In this document: one piece after another, positions 14,846-22,010 of the stretch
Layout of the letters: every line of letters begins with the position of its first letter
Position numbering within the stretch: the first letter of the stretch is position 1
Source: WRDF01 sp031552235
Lineage (GTDB): Bacteria; Bacteroidota; Bacteroidia; Bacteroidales; Rikenellaceae
Direction of reading: 5' to 3'
Assembly: GCA_031552235.1 (NCBI GenBank)
Contig: JAVBMR010000013.1
Coordinates: forward strand, 1 to 22,088
DNA: 22,088 nt
Notes under the pieces: generated by a model
What the model was told of the DNA's origin: nothing
Seen by the model: only the letters and a program-made list of their open reading frames with translations
Database searches by the model: none
Made by a program: the position numbers and the translations under genes

Positions 14846-16939
14846 CTAACGCTTCCTGAAAACGGGCGAGATCTCGATATACAGCCCGAAGTTGCGGCCG
14901 GCCATAGGCCGCGACAGTACCGACTCGTACTCCTCGTCGAGCAGGTTGTTGACCGCCACTTTCAACGACACTTTGGCCCACTTGAAATCCTGCCGCCTTT
15001 CGAGCGAAATGTCACTCATAAAGTAAGGCGCCAAAAGGCCTATCTTAGTATTGCGGTCGTTGCTGGACGTGGTAAAACGCTCGCTGTAATAGCTCCATTT
15101 ATAGGTAAAATCCCATCCGCGCCACCTCAATGATCCTATCACGGCCGCCGAGTGCCTCGGGATATACACCAGTTGTTTGCCAACCGCCTGGTCGAACTCG
15201 TTCATGGGCTCGCCGTTGTTGATGGCGTGGGTGTAGGTATAGTTCCCGTTCAGCATGACACCCAGGTCTTTGTTCAGGTCGGCGGCGACCCTCGCACGCG
15301 TTTCGAGTCCGTAGCTGTGCACTTCTTTCACGTTTATGGGAGTCCATACCCCATTTTTACCGGCGCCACCTGGCAACCAGAGTATCCAGTCGTCGATATA
15401 GGAGTTGAAGCCCGTGGCCTCCCCGCTGAACTTGATCCGTCCCTCGCCCTGGCGCACTTCCACCCCGCCGTCGTATGAGAATCCGCTCTCGGGCTTCAGG
15501 TCGGGATTGCCGCCAGGTTTGAAATAGAGGTCGTTAAGGGTCGGGTAGCGATAGTTGCGCGAAACCGACGCTTTCAGAAGCACGCGCCCATTGCGCGACA
15601 ACATATACTCGGCAAACCCGGCAGGGATCAGGGGCGAAAATTCGCCGTAATATTCCTCGCGCAGGTTGACGGCGAAGCCGAGGCGTTCCGTCGGCTTATA
15701 GCGCACAGCCGCCAGCGCGGACAGGTCGGTCCTCGACTGGGTATAGCCTACGGCATTGTTCTTTTTAACGGTTTCCGGGTTCATTTCGGCCTTGTTGCGG
15801 CTGGTCACACGGTTTTGGTAAGCGGCGACGTTCGCGCTGAAAAGCCATTTCTCGCCGAGGTAATATTCCGTGTCGAACCGGCCGAAGAAGGTATTCACAT
15901 AGCTCCGGGAATCTATCATCCTTATAATGTCGTCCATCGAGCCTCTTTCCCGTTCGTAGAAATACCCGAGGTCGGTATATGTATACCCGGCCTTTGCCGA
16001 CATGTCGACAGCACCCCGGGTCATATCCCATCCGGCGACCGCACGCAGGGTGCGCTCGTCCTGCTCGGTCTTGTAGTAACGGCTCTGGTCGCGCTCGTCG
16101 CTGAGGGCAGGGACGCCGCGCTGCGAATCGAGATACCACGCCGACAGCGAGAACCGATGCCCGCCGCCCGCATCGTAATAGGCCTCCTGCAAGGCGTGGA
16201 AGTCCCTGAACTGGCCGTTGAAATTGCGGAACTTACCGTAATATTTATCCACTATCCGGCCGTCGCCGTCCTTGACCAGCTTGAGCTTGTTGTAATTCGT
16301 ATACTCGAAATCGTTGTCGGACGAAGAATACATGACCCTCGTGGAGAAATTCCATTTACCGCCGCCATATGTGGCCCTCAGGAACTCGTCATACGTGTCG
16401 AAGCTGGCTATGCCCTGGATATAGCGCACGCCGAAGCCTTCTTCCCGCACCGGGCTGTTGCCGAGCGCCACGGCGCCCCCCAGCCCGCCACCCGTCATAC
16501 CCACGGAACTCGGCCCGGCATAGAGGTCGGCGTCGTCGATAAAGTACGATGGTATCATCGAGAAATCGACCATGCCCAGCATCGGCGAGCCTATCTTCAT
16601 GCCGTTCCACAACACCTGCGTGTGCGATGGGGCGGTACCACGGAACGACGCCGTGGAGAGGGTCGCCCTGCCGTAGGATTTTATGAATATCGAGCTGCCC
16701 AGCGACAGCACCTCGGCCATCGAGTTGGTAATATTGTCGCGCAGCGTGACGGAATCCAGGCGCGTCATCTGCAGGCCGATCTCTTCCAGCGGCCTGTCGG
16801 CGGTAACCTGCACGGGTTCCAGTTGAATGGTCTTGTCCATCACGCTCTCGTGCATGCCCTCCTGTGCCGAAACCTGCACCGGGAGCGGCGCGGCAAAAAA
16901 CGAGAACAAAGTTCCGATAAGTATTGTAGTTTTTTTCAT
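14846..16939 (-). CDS. btuB: BtuB-like TonB-dependent outer-membrane receptor
   Basis: A 697-residue TonB-dependent receptor. From context it is the vitamin B12 (cobamide) transporter BtuB. The start MKKTTILIGTLF opens a signal peptide cleaved near VSA-QE (position ~25). A TonB-box-like stretch (IQLEPVQVTADRP) and the plug follow (MAEVLSLGSSIFIKSYG, then TASFRGTAPSHTQVLWNGMKIGSPMLGMVD, then GGGLGGAVALGN). The rest is a 22-strand-type barrel rich in aromatic-girdle strands, with late family motifs such as RNYRYPTLNDLYFKPGGNPDLKPE. There is no carboxypeptidase-like N-terminal extension, unlike SusC. It is the second gene after the cobalamin riboswitch and btuG, which is the strongest functional evidence. 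An in-frame upstream start 17 codons earlier (16990) was rejected because it would spoil the signal peptide. Confidence 0.87.
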   Translation of the reverse strand: MKKTTILIGTLFSFFAAPLPVQVSAQEGMHESVMDKTIQLEPVQVTADRPLEEIGLQMTRLDSVTLRDNITNSMAEVLSLGSSIFIKSYGRATLSTASFRGTAPSHTQVLWNGMKIGSPMLGMVDFSMIPSYFIDDADLYAGPSSVGMTGGGLGGAVALGNSPVREEGFGVRYIQGIASFDTYDEFLRATYGGGKWNFSTRVMYSSSDNDFEYTNYNKLKLVKDGDGRIVDKYYGKFRNFNGQFRDFHALQEAYYDAGGGHRFSLSAWYLDSQRGVPALSDERDQSRYYKTEQDERTLRAVAGWDMTRGAVDMSAKAGYTYTDLGYFYERERGSMDDIIRMIDSRSYVNTFFGRFDTEYYLGEKWLFSANVAAYQNRVTSRNKAEMNPETVKKNNAVGYTQSRTDLSALAAVRYKPTERLGFAVNLREEYYGEFSPLIPAGFAEYMLSRNGRVLLKASVSRNYRYPTLNDLYFKPGGNPDLKPESGFSYDGGVEVRQGEGRIKFSGEATGFNSYIDDWILWLPGGAGKNGVWTPINVKEVHSYGLETRARVAADLNKDLGVMLNGNYTYTHAINNGEPMNEFDQAVGKQLVYIPRHSAAVIGSLRWRGWDFTYKWSYYSERFTTSSNDRNTKIGLLAPYFMSDISLERRQDFKWAKVSLKVAVNNLLDEEYESVLSRPMAGRNFGLYIEISPVFRKR

Positions 16940-16997
16940 GTCCAATTTCAAATAAACAGGTTTGTAATAATCTTTAGAAAGGCTATGCAAAATGATC

Positions 16998-17062
16998 CTG
17001 CCGGTCTTTCGGCGTCGCTAACGCGACTCCGGCAGTCCGCCGCAGCCCCGCGCGGCGGGCTG
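16998..17062. repeat. Back-to-back GC-rich hairpins in the btuG-btuB spacer
   Basis: CTGCCGG (16998-17004) pairs with CCGGCAG (17029-17035) and encloses GTCGC-taac-GCGAC (17014-17027). Directly overlapping, CAGTCCGCCGC (17033-17043) pairs with GCGGCGGGCTG (17052-17062) with one G-T pair. The rest of the 251-bp spacer (16940-17190) holds no convincing gene. Its GC-rich style recalls 5842-5910 and suggests a mobile or repeated intergenic element. Confidence 0.55.
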
Positions 17063-17190
17063 GTCGCTTCGGCTTTCTCCGACAGAGCGGGAGGGTCGAT
17101 GCACACCCGAAGCGCTGTAATGCGAAACTATGCCCACCGCCGACGGCAGACCGCACAGTAAAGTACATCGTTGCAGATCGTCACAAATAA

Positions 17191-18267
17191 TTATTTAAAG
17201 CAAAATGCGCTGGGGATTATGCCCGCGTTTATGGTGTCAATAGGCCTTCCGTCGGAGCTGAACCTGTACACCACGCCCGGCTGCGAATAGTCGATGGCGT
17301 CGGACACATAAACGTCGGAATTGACGGGGTTGACGCCGAGGCCATAGAACGTGGACCATCCTTCTGGCGCCGGAATAAAAGGCTCGTCAGGCAGGTTCTC
17401 GTCCATTACCCACATGCACCACACCGCCTTATTGATGAAATATATCATCTCGCCCGCGGCATCGATGCAGACTTCTGACGGCCAGTCGCCCTTTTCGAAC
17501 AGGAATTCCCGCTCCACCTGCCGTGTGGCGGCGTCGATGCGGTAAAGGGCCGGCGCTTCCCAACCGTAGGGGCTGCCCTCGTATCCTCCGTCGGTTATCG
17601 TCCATATTTTGCCGTAGCGGTCGAGGACCAAAGACGTAGGCTGTATGCCCACCTCTATTTCATCCACTACACGGTCGAGTTCCGTGTCGATCACAAGTAT
17701 CTTATTGTCATAGGACCAGCAGTTCGTGAACACATACTTGCCGTACTGCACCATCTGCTCCGTGCCGGGATGGCCGGGGGTGTCGATATAACCCGTGATC
17801 CTGCGCTGCTGCGGATCGATAATTGCGATGTGTCCGGAGTACATTTCCGTAACATAGGCCTTAGTGTCGCTCAGGAAATGCACATAACGCGGCACGTTGA
17901 ACCCGGTAATTGTGCCAGTCAGCTTGAAAGTGTTGATGTCTATGACCAACAATTCCTCCGAGTTGTTGATTATAAGATAGCCCTGGTCCTTGCGCACGGC
18001 CATCGACTGCGCCCCCTCGCCGAGCCGCTCCCCGTTGGCGCGGGCATACGCCTCGTTGACAACGGTTTTTTCGACAGGGTCGTAGTAGGAGAGCGACGAG
18101 TTGCCTGCCCCGTAGTTGCCTTCGTTGAGGATGAACACACCCTCCCCTGTGAACTCCATATCCTCCTGTGGGAGAGGCCCATACTTGATGCAGGAAGCGG
18201 AACACGATACGATTACGGCCAACGCCGCCGCGCGCAGCGATGCACGCCATGAAAATTTCTTTCTCAT
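17191..18267 (-). CDS. btuG: BtuG-like surface vitamin B12-binding lipoprotein (beta-propeller)
   Basis: A 358-residue protein with a lipoprotein signal (MRKKFSWRASLRAAALAVIV, lipobox SASC with Cys26). The body is a YncE/DUF5074-type seven-bladed beta-propeller, seen as repeating blade strands such as EELLVIDINTFKLTGTI, GHIAIIDPQQRRITGYI, NKILVIDTELDRVVDEI and ALYRIDAATRQVEREF. In Bacteroides, BtuG is a surface-exposed propeller lipoprotein that captures cobamides with extreme affinity and caps BtuB. Propellers of this class have other uses, but its place between a cobalamin riboswitch and a BtuB-like receptor makes BtuG the best call. The start is the ATG at 18267, giving a clean lipoprotein signal. 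It is the first gene of the riboswitch-controlled transcript. Confidence 0.85.
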   Translation of the reverse strand: MRKKFSWRASLRAAALAVIVSCSASCIKYGPLPQEDMEFTGEGVFILNEGNYGAGNSSLSYYDPVEKTVVNEAYARANGERLGEGAQSMAVRKDQGYLIINNSEELLVIDINTFKLTGTITGFNVPRYVHFLSDTKAYVTEMYSGHIAIIDPQQRRITGYIDTPGHPGTEQMVQYGKYVFTNCWSYDNKILVIDTELDRVVDEIEVGIQPTSLVLDRYGKIWTITDGGYEGSPYGWEAPALYRIDAATRQVEREFLFEKGDWPSEVCIDAAGEMIYFINKAVWCMWVMDENLPDEPFIPAPEGWSTFYGLGVNPVNSDVYVSDAIDYSQPGVVYRFSSDGRPIDTINAGIIPSAFCFK

Positions 18268-18400
18268 CCGTTTTTTTGTTTAGCGACTTACGCGCCGGAG
18301 AAAGAAAACTGAACCTTACGATGGGCTGATCCCAAGAATATTTGCCGGAAAAGCGCCGGTTCTTTCTCCCATTCTCCGTAGGAGTAAATCCGTTAAAGCG

Positions 18401-18600
18401 CACAGGCAGGTCTTCTGACTTGTTCCTGTCGGGACGCCTTCCCGGCCCGCTACGGGCCAGTGGCAAAGAAAGTCCTGACATATTTCGGGGGTTTTTACAG
18501 AGCAGGCAAGCCTCAACGCGACCAACCCTATCCGGCACCCCGGGAACTCACAGCAGCGGGAACTGTTGCCGATTCGCACGGCATTCCCTTTTAATCCCCG
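18401..18600 (-). ncRNA. Cobalamin (B12) riboswitch
   Basis: On the minus strand the conserved core of the adenosyl/aquo-cobalamin aptamer is present in order. The GGGAATGCCGTGCGAATCGG region is followed by CCCGCTGCTGTGA (complement of 18548-18588). Then come GCCACTGG (complement of 18457-18464), a GGCCCG/CGGGCC hairpin (18444-18458), and the B12 box AAGTCAGAAGACCTGCCTG (complement of 18403-18421). Spacing and order fit the family, about 200 nt. It lies in the leader of btuG-btuB, about 130 nt before the btuG start, and should reduce expression when cobalamin is plentiful. The expression platform in 18268-18400 is not resolved; no strong terminator with a U run is apparent, so translational control is plausible. 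Nearly all of the 521-bp gap between btuG and the ABC gene is explained by this element and promoters. Confidence 0.93.
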
Positions 18601-18636
18601 TCCGCGGCCAGGCGGACTTAGGAACCAAATGCAGGG

Positions 18637-18665
18637 CAAAGGTAAATAAAAAAAACGAATTGCAA
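18637..18665 (-). promoter_or_regulatory. Promoter of the riboswitch-btuG-btuB operon
   Basis: TTG (complement of 18663-18665), an 18-nt T-rich spacer, then TACCTTTG (complement of 18637-18644), matching the Bacteroidetes consensus. It is placed about 37 nt upstream of the riboswitch core. Confidence 0.7.
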
Positions 18666-18748
18666 TCCTTGGCGCCGCATACTTTTTTCACTCCGCAGCC
18701 AGCAGAAGGCCGGCGGCTTTCTACGAAAGCCGGGATTATATTTTTCAC

Positions 18749-18756
18749 TATCTTTG
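18749..18756 (+). promoter_or_regulatory. -7 element for the double-ABC gene
   Basis: TATCTTTG on the plus strand, 33 nt before the ATG at 18789. It supports the 18789 start over the open frame that continues upstream through the riboswitch. Confidence 0.6.
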
Positions 18757-18788
18757 TACACCGGCAACGGCACGAAAAACACGAAAAC

Positions 18789-20225
18789 ATGGATGAAAGG
18801 ACGCTTATCGAAATAGACTCGGCAGTACCCAGGTACGGGGCGTACAGATTCCAACACCCCATCATCTGGACCATCGGCAAAGGGGAGAACTGGACGGTCA
18901 TAGGCCCCAACGGGGCAGGCAAAAGCCAGCTCGTATCGATCCTGCTGGAACAGCAGGCGCTCCTGTCGGGCCGGGTGCGCAACAGCGTTGGCGACCGCAC
19001 GAGCACCATTGCCAAATACGTGGCGTTCACTGACATATACAGCATCTTCGACGCTGGAAATTCCTACTACCAGCAGCGCTGGAACACGGGCGACACCCAG
19101 ACTGCGCCATTCGTGGACGAGCTGTTCGAGGGCATCACGAACGATACCGTGAAGAGGTTCATGGATATATTCGGCATCGGAAACCTGCTGGGCAAAAGGG
19201 TCAACATGCTGTCGAGCGGCGAACTGCGCAAGACGCTCATTGTCCTCGCCCTGCGCTCGCAGCCTCGCCTGCTGATACTCGACAACCCCTACATCGGGCT
19301 TGACGCAGGGTCGAGGGCGGTACTCGAAGATGTATTCCGGCTCATAACCGGCGCATGCGGAATACAGCTCATGACGCTCGTGGCCGATCCGAGGGATATC
19401 CCGCAGGTGACGACCCACGTCCTGCCCGTCAGGGATAAAACTCTCCTGCCTGCGATGTCGCGCGAAGGCTTCCTTGCCAATACCCAATTCATCGAAGACC
19501 TGTTCCGGCACGACAGCCCGACGGAAATCCCGGCCGGCAGCGGCATCGTCCGACCGGCATTCGAAAACGTATTGGACTTCCGGAACGTCACGATAAAATA
19601 CGGCGAAAAGATTATCCTCGACGGCATCGACTGGACCGTGAAATGCGGCGAGAAGTGGCTGTTGGCGGGCAAAAACGGCTCGGGCAAATCGACCCTTTTG
19701 AGCCTCGTTTTCTGCGACAACCCCCAGGGATACGCCAACGACATCACGCTTTTCGACCGCAGACGCGGTCCGGGGCAGAGCATCTGGGAGGTTAAAAGCC
19801 GCATCGGGTACGTCTCTCCGGAAATAACCAACTATTACCGCAAAAACGTCTGCTGCCTCGACGTGGTCGCCTCCGGGTTCTCCGACACCATCGGCATCCC
19901 CTACGGCTATGACGATGCCAAACGCGAAGCGGCGCTGGGCTGGATGGCGGCGTTCGGGATAGCCCGTCTCGCCGACAGGCCCTCCATCGCCGTGTCCTCC
20001 GGCGAACACCAACTCGTCATGCTCGCACGCGCGTTCGTCAAGGACGCCGACCTGCTGATCCTCGACGAACCGATGCACGGGCTGGATACGCGCAACAAAT
20101 CGCGTGTGCGGCAGATCATAAAAAAGTGGTGCGCGGGCGACAAATCGCTGATATACGTCACGCACTACCGGGAAGAAGCCCCTGACATCCTGACCCACAG
20201 GCTTGATCTGGGCAGGCAACGATAA
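18789..20225 (+). CDS. ModF-like double ATP-binding-cassette protein, first half degenerate
   Basis: A 478-residue soluble protein made of two ABC ATPase domains with no membrane segments, like E. coli ModF (PhrA). Half 1: Walker A GPNGAGKS at 39-46, signature LSSGE at 141-145, Walker B LLILDNP at 161-167, where N166 replaces the catalytic Glu and no H-loop His follows (LVADPRD). Half 2 is intact: Walker A GKNGSGKS at 294-301, VSSGE at 402-406, LLILDEP at 422-428 with E427, and H-loop YVTHY with H459. Hydrolysis is thus probably asymmetric. The role is unclear: ModF-type proteins are linked to molybdate in name only, and no permease or binding protein lies nearby. It is divergent from the B12 operon, so a link to cobamide uptake is possible but unproven. 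The ATG at 18789 is set by the promoter and domain boundary. Confidence 0.85.
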   Translation: MDERTLIEIDSAVPRYGAYRFQHPIIWTIGKGENWTVIGPNGAGKSQLVSILLEQQALLSGRVRNSVGDRTSTIAKYVAFTDIYSIFDAGNSYYQQRWNTGDTQTAPFVDELFEGITNDTVKRFMDIFGIGNLLGKRVNMLSSGELRKTLIVLALRSQPRLLILDNPYIGLDAGSRAVLEDVFRLITGACGIQLMTLVADPRDIPQVTTHVLPVRDKTLLPAMSREGFLANTQFIEDLFRHDSPTEIPAGSGIVRPAFENVLDFRNVTIKYGEKIILDGIDWTVKCGEKWLLAGKNGSGKSTLLSLVFCDNPQGYANDITLFDRRRGPGQSIWEVKSRIGYVSPEITNYYRKNVCCLDVVASGFSDTIGIPYGYDDAKREAALGWMAAFGIARLADRPSIAVSSGEHQLVMLARAFVKDADLLILDEPMHGLDTRNKSRVRQIIKKWCAGDKSLIYVTHYREEAPDILTHRLDLGRQR

Positions 20226-20351
20226 ATGTGCTTATCCGCAATAACGGCATATCGGCCCGTTTTTCGACACTCCCATTGCTTCATTATTCGACTTCTTTAA
20301 ACCTTATTTCGCATTAATCGAAACTCCGCACCGAGGTCAGCCGAAGTCGAT

Positions 20352-20359
20352 TATCTTTG
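20352..20359 (+). promoter_or_regulatory. -7 element for the outer-membrane barrel gene
   Basis: TATCTTTG on the plus strand, 38 nt before the ATG at 20390. It implies the barrel gene is transcribed separately from the ABC gene 165 bp upstream. Confidence 0.6.
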
Positions 20360-20389
20360 ACGCCGCATTTAACTTAAAAAAAGCAGTAT

Positions 20390-21259
20390 ATGAAAAAAAT
20401 CATTGGGATTTTAGCGTGCGCATGTTTTTTCGGCGTTGTGACCGCATCGGCGCAGCAGGACAAGAAAATTATGGTCGGACTTAAAGGCGGGCTTAACGTC
20501 CCCGACCTGACCACAGCCAGCGACAACCCCCTGAGCGACGGCTGGTCGTCGAAACTTGGCGGCATCTACGGGCTGACGTTCGAATACCGTTTCAACAAGA
20601 CATGGTCGCTGGTCAGCGGCCTCGAATACACCGAGATGGGCGGCAAGAAAGACGGACTGCAGGCACTCCCCAGCGCACGCCTCGAACCGAACATCAATGC
20701 CGGAGTAATCGCCGCGACTGTCGCTAACAGCGGGGGACAGTTTACCCCGGATATGATTAACGTCGCCCCGTGGCCCAACAAATACACCTACGCCGATTTC
20801 AGCAACGAGTCGAAGTTCAACTACCTGCAAATCCCGGTAATGGCACGCTACAGCCTGCCTTTCGGCCAGGACCGTTTCCGCTTTGTCGTGAACTTCGGCG
20901 GTTATGTGGCGTACATGGTCGAGGCCAAAAATATCAACTCGGGTACCAGCCAACTCTATTCGGACGAAAACAAGACTCCGCTCACGCTAGACGTGACTAC
21001 GCCTCTGGGGCCAATACCCCCCGTTCCATTTACCGCAGCCATTCCGCTGAACGACACCCGCAATATCTATGACCAGACCCGCCATTTCAACGTTGGCGTG
21101 ATCGGCGGCGCGGGCGTCGGTATGAACCTGTGGAAAGGCGAACTGATGCTCCAGGCCGGCGGCCAGTATGGCTTCGTGAAAATCCAGAAAGACGACAAAA
21201 ACGGCCAGAACCGCATCGGCGCAGGCACATTCACGCTCAGCTACGCCATTGCCCTTTAA
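20390..21259 (+). CDS. Outer-membrane beta-barrel protein (porin family, OMP_b-brl type)
   Basis: A 289-residue protein with a clear signal peptide (MKKIIGILACACFFGVVTASA, cleaved near SAQ-QD) followed by an eight-to-ten-strand barrel of the PorT/OMP_b-brl_2 kind common in Bacteroidetes. Strand-like alternating segments include KKIMVGLKGGLNVPDL at 26-41, GIYGLTFEYRFNKTWSLVSGLEYTEMGG at about 58-85, FNYLQIPVMARYSLPF, FRFVVNFGGYVAYMVEA, FNVGVIGGAGVGMNL and LMLQAGGQYGFVKI, ending LSYAIAL. The YLQIPV-ARY motif is characteristic of the family. A long Pro-rich loop (about 190-222) is probably extracellular. Specific function and ligand are unknown. It has its own promoter and a downstream terminator at 21362-21396. 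Confidence 0.87.
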   Translation: MKKIIGILACACFFGVVTASAQQDKKIMVGLKGGLNVPDLTTASDNPLSDGWSSKLGGIYGLTFEYRFNKTWSLVSGLEYTEMGGKKDGLQALPSARLEPNINAGVIAATVANSGGQFTPDMINVAPWPNKYTYADFSNESKFNYLQIPVMARYSLPFGQDRFRFVVNFGGYVAYMVEAKNINSGTSQLYSDENKTPLTLDVTTPLGPIPPVPFTAAIPLNDTRNIYDQTRHFNVGVIGGAGVGMNLWKGELMLQAGGQYGFVKIQKDDKNGQNRIGAGTFTLSYAIAL

Positions 21260-21329
21260 ACATCCGGGTAACCCATCTTCAAAGACGACTACAGCCTGAA
21301 TCTCAGGCAAATGAAGTTATTTCCAGAAA

Positions 21330-21351
21330 GTTTTGCAACTGTTTTGCAACT
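21330..21351. repeat. 11-bp tandem direct repeat
   Basis: GTTTTGCAACT occurs twice head to tail (21330-21340 and 21341-21351), just after the barrel gene and before a terminator. It could be a recombinase arm-type site or chance duplication. It lies at the border between GC-rich core DNA and the AT-rich right end. Confidence 0.5.
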
Positions 21352-21361
21352 CCCAAAACCA

Positions 21362-21396
21362 AAAACTCCAACTGACTGATTGTCAATTGGAGTTTT
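21362..21396. terminator. Terminator after the barrel gene
   Basis: AAAACTCCAA (21362-21371) pairs with TTGGAGTTTT (21387-21396). Across one C-A mismatch the stem continues as TGAC/GTCA with a TGATT loop. Further T-rich sequence follows. It is usable on both strands. Confidence 0.75.
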
Positions 21397-21407
21397 CTTT
21401 GTTTTGT

Positions 21408-21445
21408 GCCGTGGAGCCTCGAAAAATTGAACCTCCTTATATCTG
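21408..21445 (-). other. Decayed tRNA/tmRNA 3'-end-like sequence (possible attachment-site remnant)
   Basis: On the minus strand a GAGG-TTCAATT-TTTC segment resembles a T-arm (loop TTCRANN, stem with two G-U pairs), followed by an acceptor-like GAGGCTCCAC. No complete tRNA or tmRNA body can be traced upstream of it. Integrating elements often leave such 3' ends at their borders, and composition changes here. This is suggestive only. Confidence 0.25.
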
Positions 21446-21495
21446 TCTTGGAATTAGTTTGGAGCAGGCGAGAATGGCTGTCATGTCATTAAAGT

Positions 21496-21795
21496 TTATC
21501 TCCCCAATTTATTCCCGAAAAGATACCCTACACATAATGTTATTATAGGAGTGATGATTGACCATAATTCAGAAGCATTTTGAGTTTCATGCCTTAAAGA
21601 TGGAAATAGAGAATGTGCAACACCTACCAATACGAGGATTAAAGCTATAAAAGCAGCTGTATTATTAGGAACACTCGATGAACCACCCCATATTTTTCCT
21701 AAAAACCCATTTTCTATCTTGGATTGGTCTTTCTGATGATTTAATACTTCTTTAGCCAATTCTTTATCTTCCGGGAGGTTAAGTTGGTTATTCAT
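21496..21795 (-). CDS. Small two-transmembrane protein, unknown function
   Basis: A 99-residue protein, MNNQLNLPEDKEL onward. A charged N-terminal segment (1-32) and a Gly/Ser-rich linker (FLGKIWGGSSSVPNN) lead to TM1 at about 46-65 (AAFIALILVLVGVAH). A short polar loop follows, then TM2 at about 78-94 (LWSIITPIITLCVGYLFGNK), ending KLGR. It is preceded by an unusually good Shine-Dalgarno (GGAAGGAGG, 6 nt before the ATG), which most genes in this window lack and which fixes the start at 21795. The DNA is clearly AT-richer than the core genes, suggesting transfer. Similar two-TM proteins ending in a GYLFG motif occur widely in accessory DNA without known function; holin-like or membrane-partner roles are guesses. 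It overlaps the 3' end of the tiny ORF upstream by three bases. Confidence 0.65.
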   Translation of the reverse strand: MNNQLNLPEDKELAKEVLNHQKDQSKIENGFLGKIWGGSSSVPNNTAAFIALILVLVGVAHSLFPSLRHETQNASELWSIITPIITLCVGYLFGNKLGR

Positions 21796-21892
21796 CGTGT
21801 GCCTCCTTCCTTGTTTTCGACATCTCCTTGGGCGGCCTCTCTTGAATACCAGGTATAATGAATGGTTTTGTTGACATTGGTACTGCAAACAT
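21788..21892 (-). CDS. Candidate tiny ORF (34 aa) overlapping the two-TM gene
   Basis: On the minus strand an ORF of 34 codons (MFAVPMSTKPFIIPGIQ..., ending RKEAHDE) ends in a TAA that lies eight bases inside the start of the two-TM gene (ATGAATAA arrangement). A second in-frame Met at 21877 would give 29 residues. An in-frame stop lies about nine codons upstream. The Shine-Dalgarno of the next gene lies within its 3' end, as expected for translational coupling. The peptide is polar and proline-containing with no recognised motif. It could be a real small gene, a truncated remnant, or chance. Confidence 0.3.
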   Translation of the reverse strand: MFAVPMSTKPFIIPGIQERPPKEMSKTRKEAHDE

Positions 21893-21998
21893 TAAAATTA
21901 AGGTATAAGGTCTTTTGATTTAAGAATCCTACTTTTATAGGCGATGCGTGGAGTTCCTAACTTAGTCCGCACAAAAAGTTAAGGTTGTTTAATAATCT

Positions 21999-22006
21999 TA
22001 ACTTTG
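21999..22006 (+). promoter_or_regulatory. Possible -7 element of the IS, inside the inverted repeat
   Basis: TAACTTTG matches TAnnTTTG and forms most of the right arm of the AAAGTTAAG/CTTAACTTT repeat. It ends only 4 nt before the OrfA ATG, so transcription from it would give a leaderless message. It may instead be a coincidence of the terminal sequence. Confidence 0.3.
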
Positions 22007-22010
22007 AAAA

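Noticed and set aside
16983..17168. 61-codon ORF in the btuG-btuB spacer
   Set aside because: It reads through two strong hairpins, is Arg/Ala-rich without a motif, and is better explained as part of an intergenic repeat.
18342..18788. 149-codon N-terminal extension of the ABC protein
   Set aside because: It would translate the antisense of the cobalamin riboswitch and precede the -7 element at 18749; the ATP-binding domain begins naturally at 18789.
18618..20219. 533-codon open frame opposite the double-ABC gene
   Set aside because: It is antisense to intact Walker and signature motifs and also runs into the B12 riboswitch region. Shadow ORF.
21330..21351. Tandem GTTTTGCAACT repeat as a CRISPR-like array
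   Set aside because: There are only two head-to-tail copies with no spacer, so it is not CRISPR.
21333..21548. 71-codon plus-strand ORF at the right end
   Set aside because: It crosses the barrel-gene terminator and the 3' end of the minus-strand two-TM gene, and has no ribosome site or promoter.
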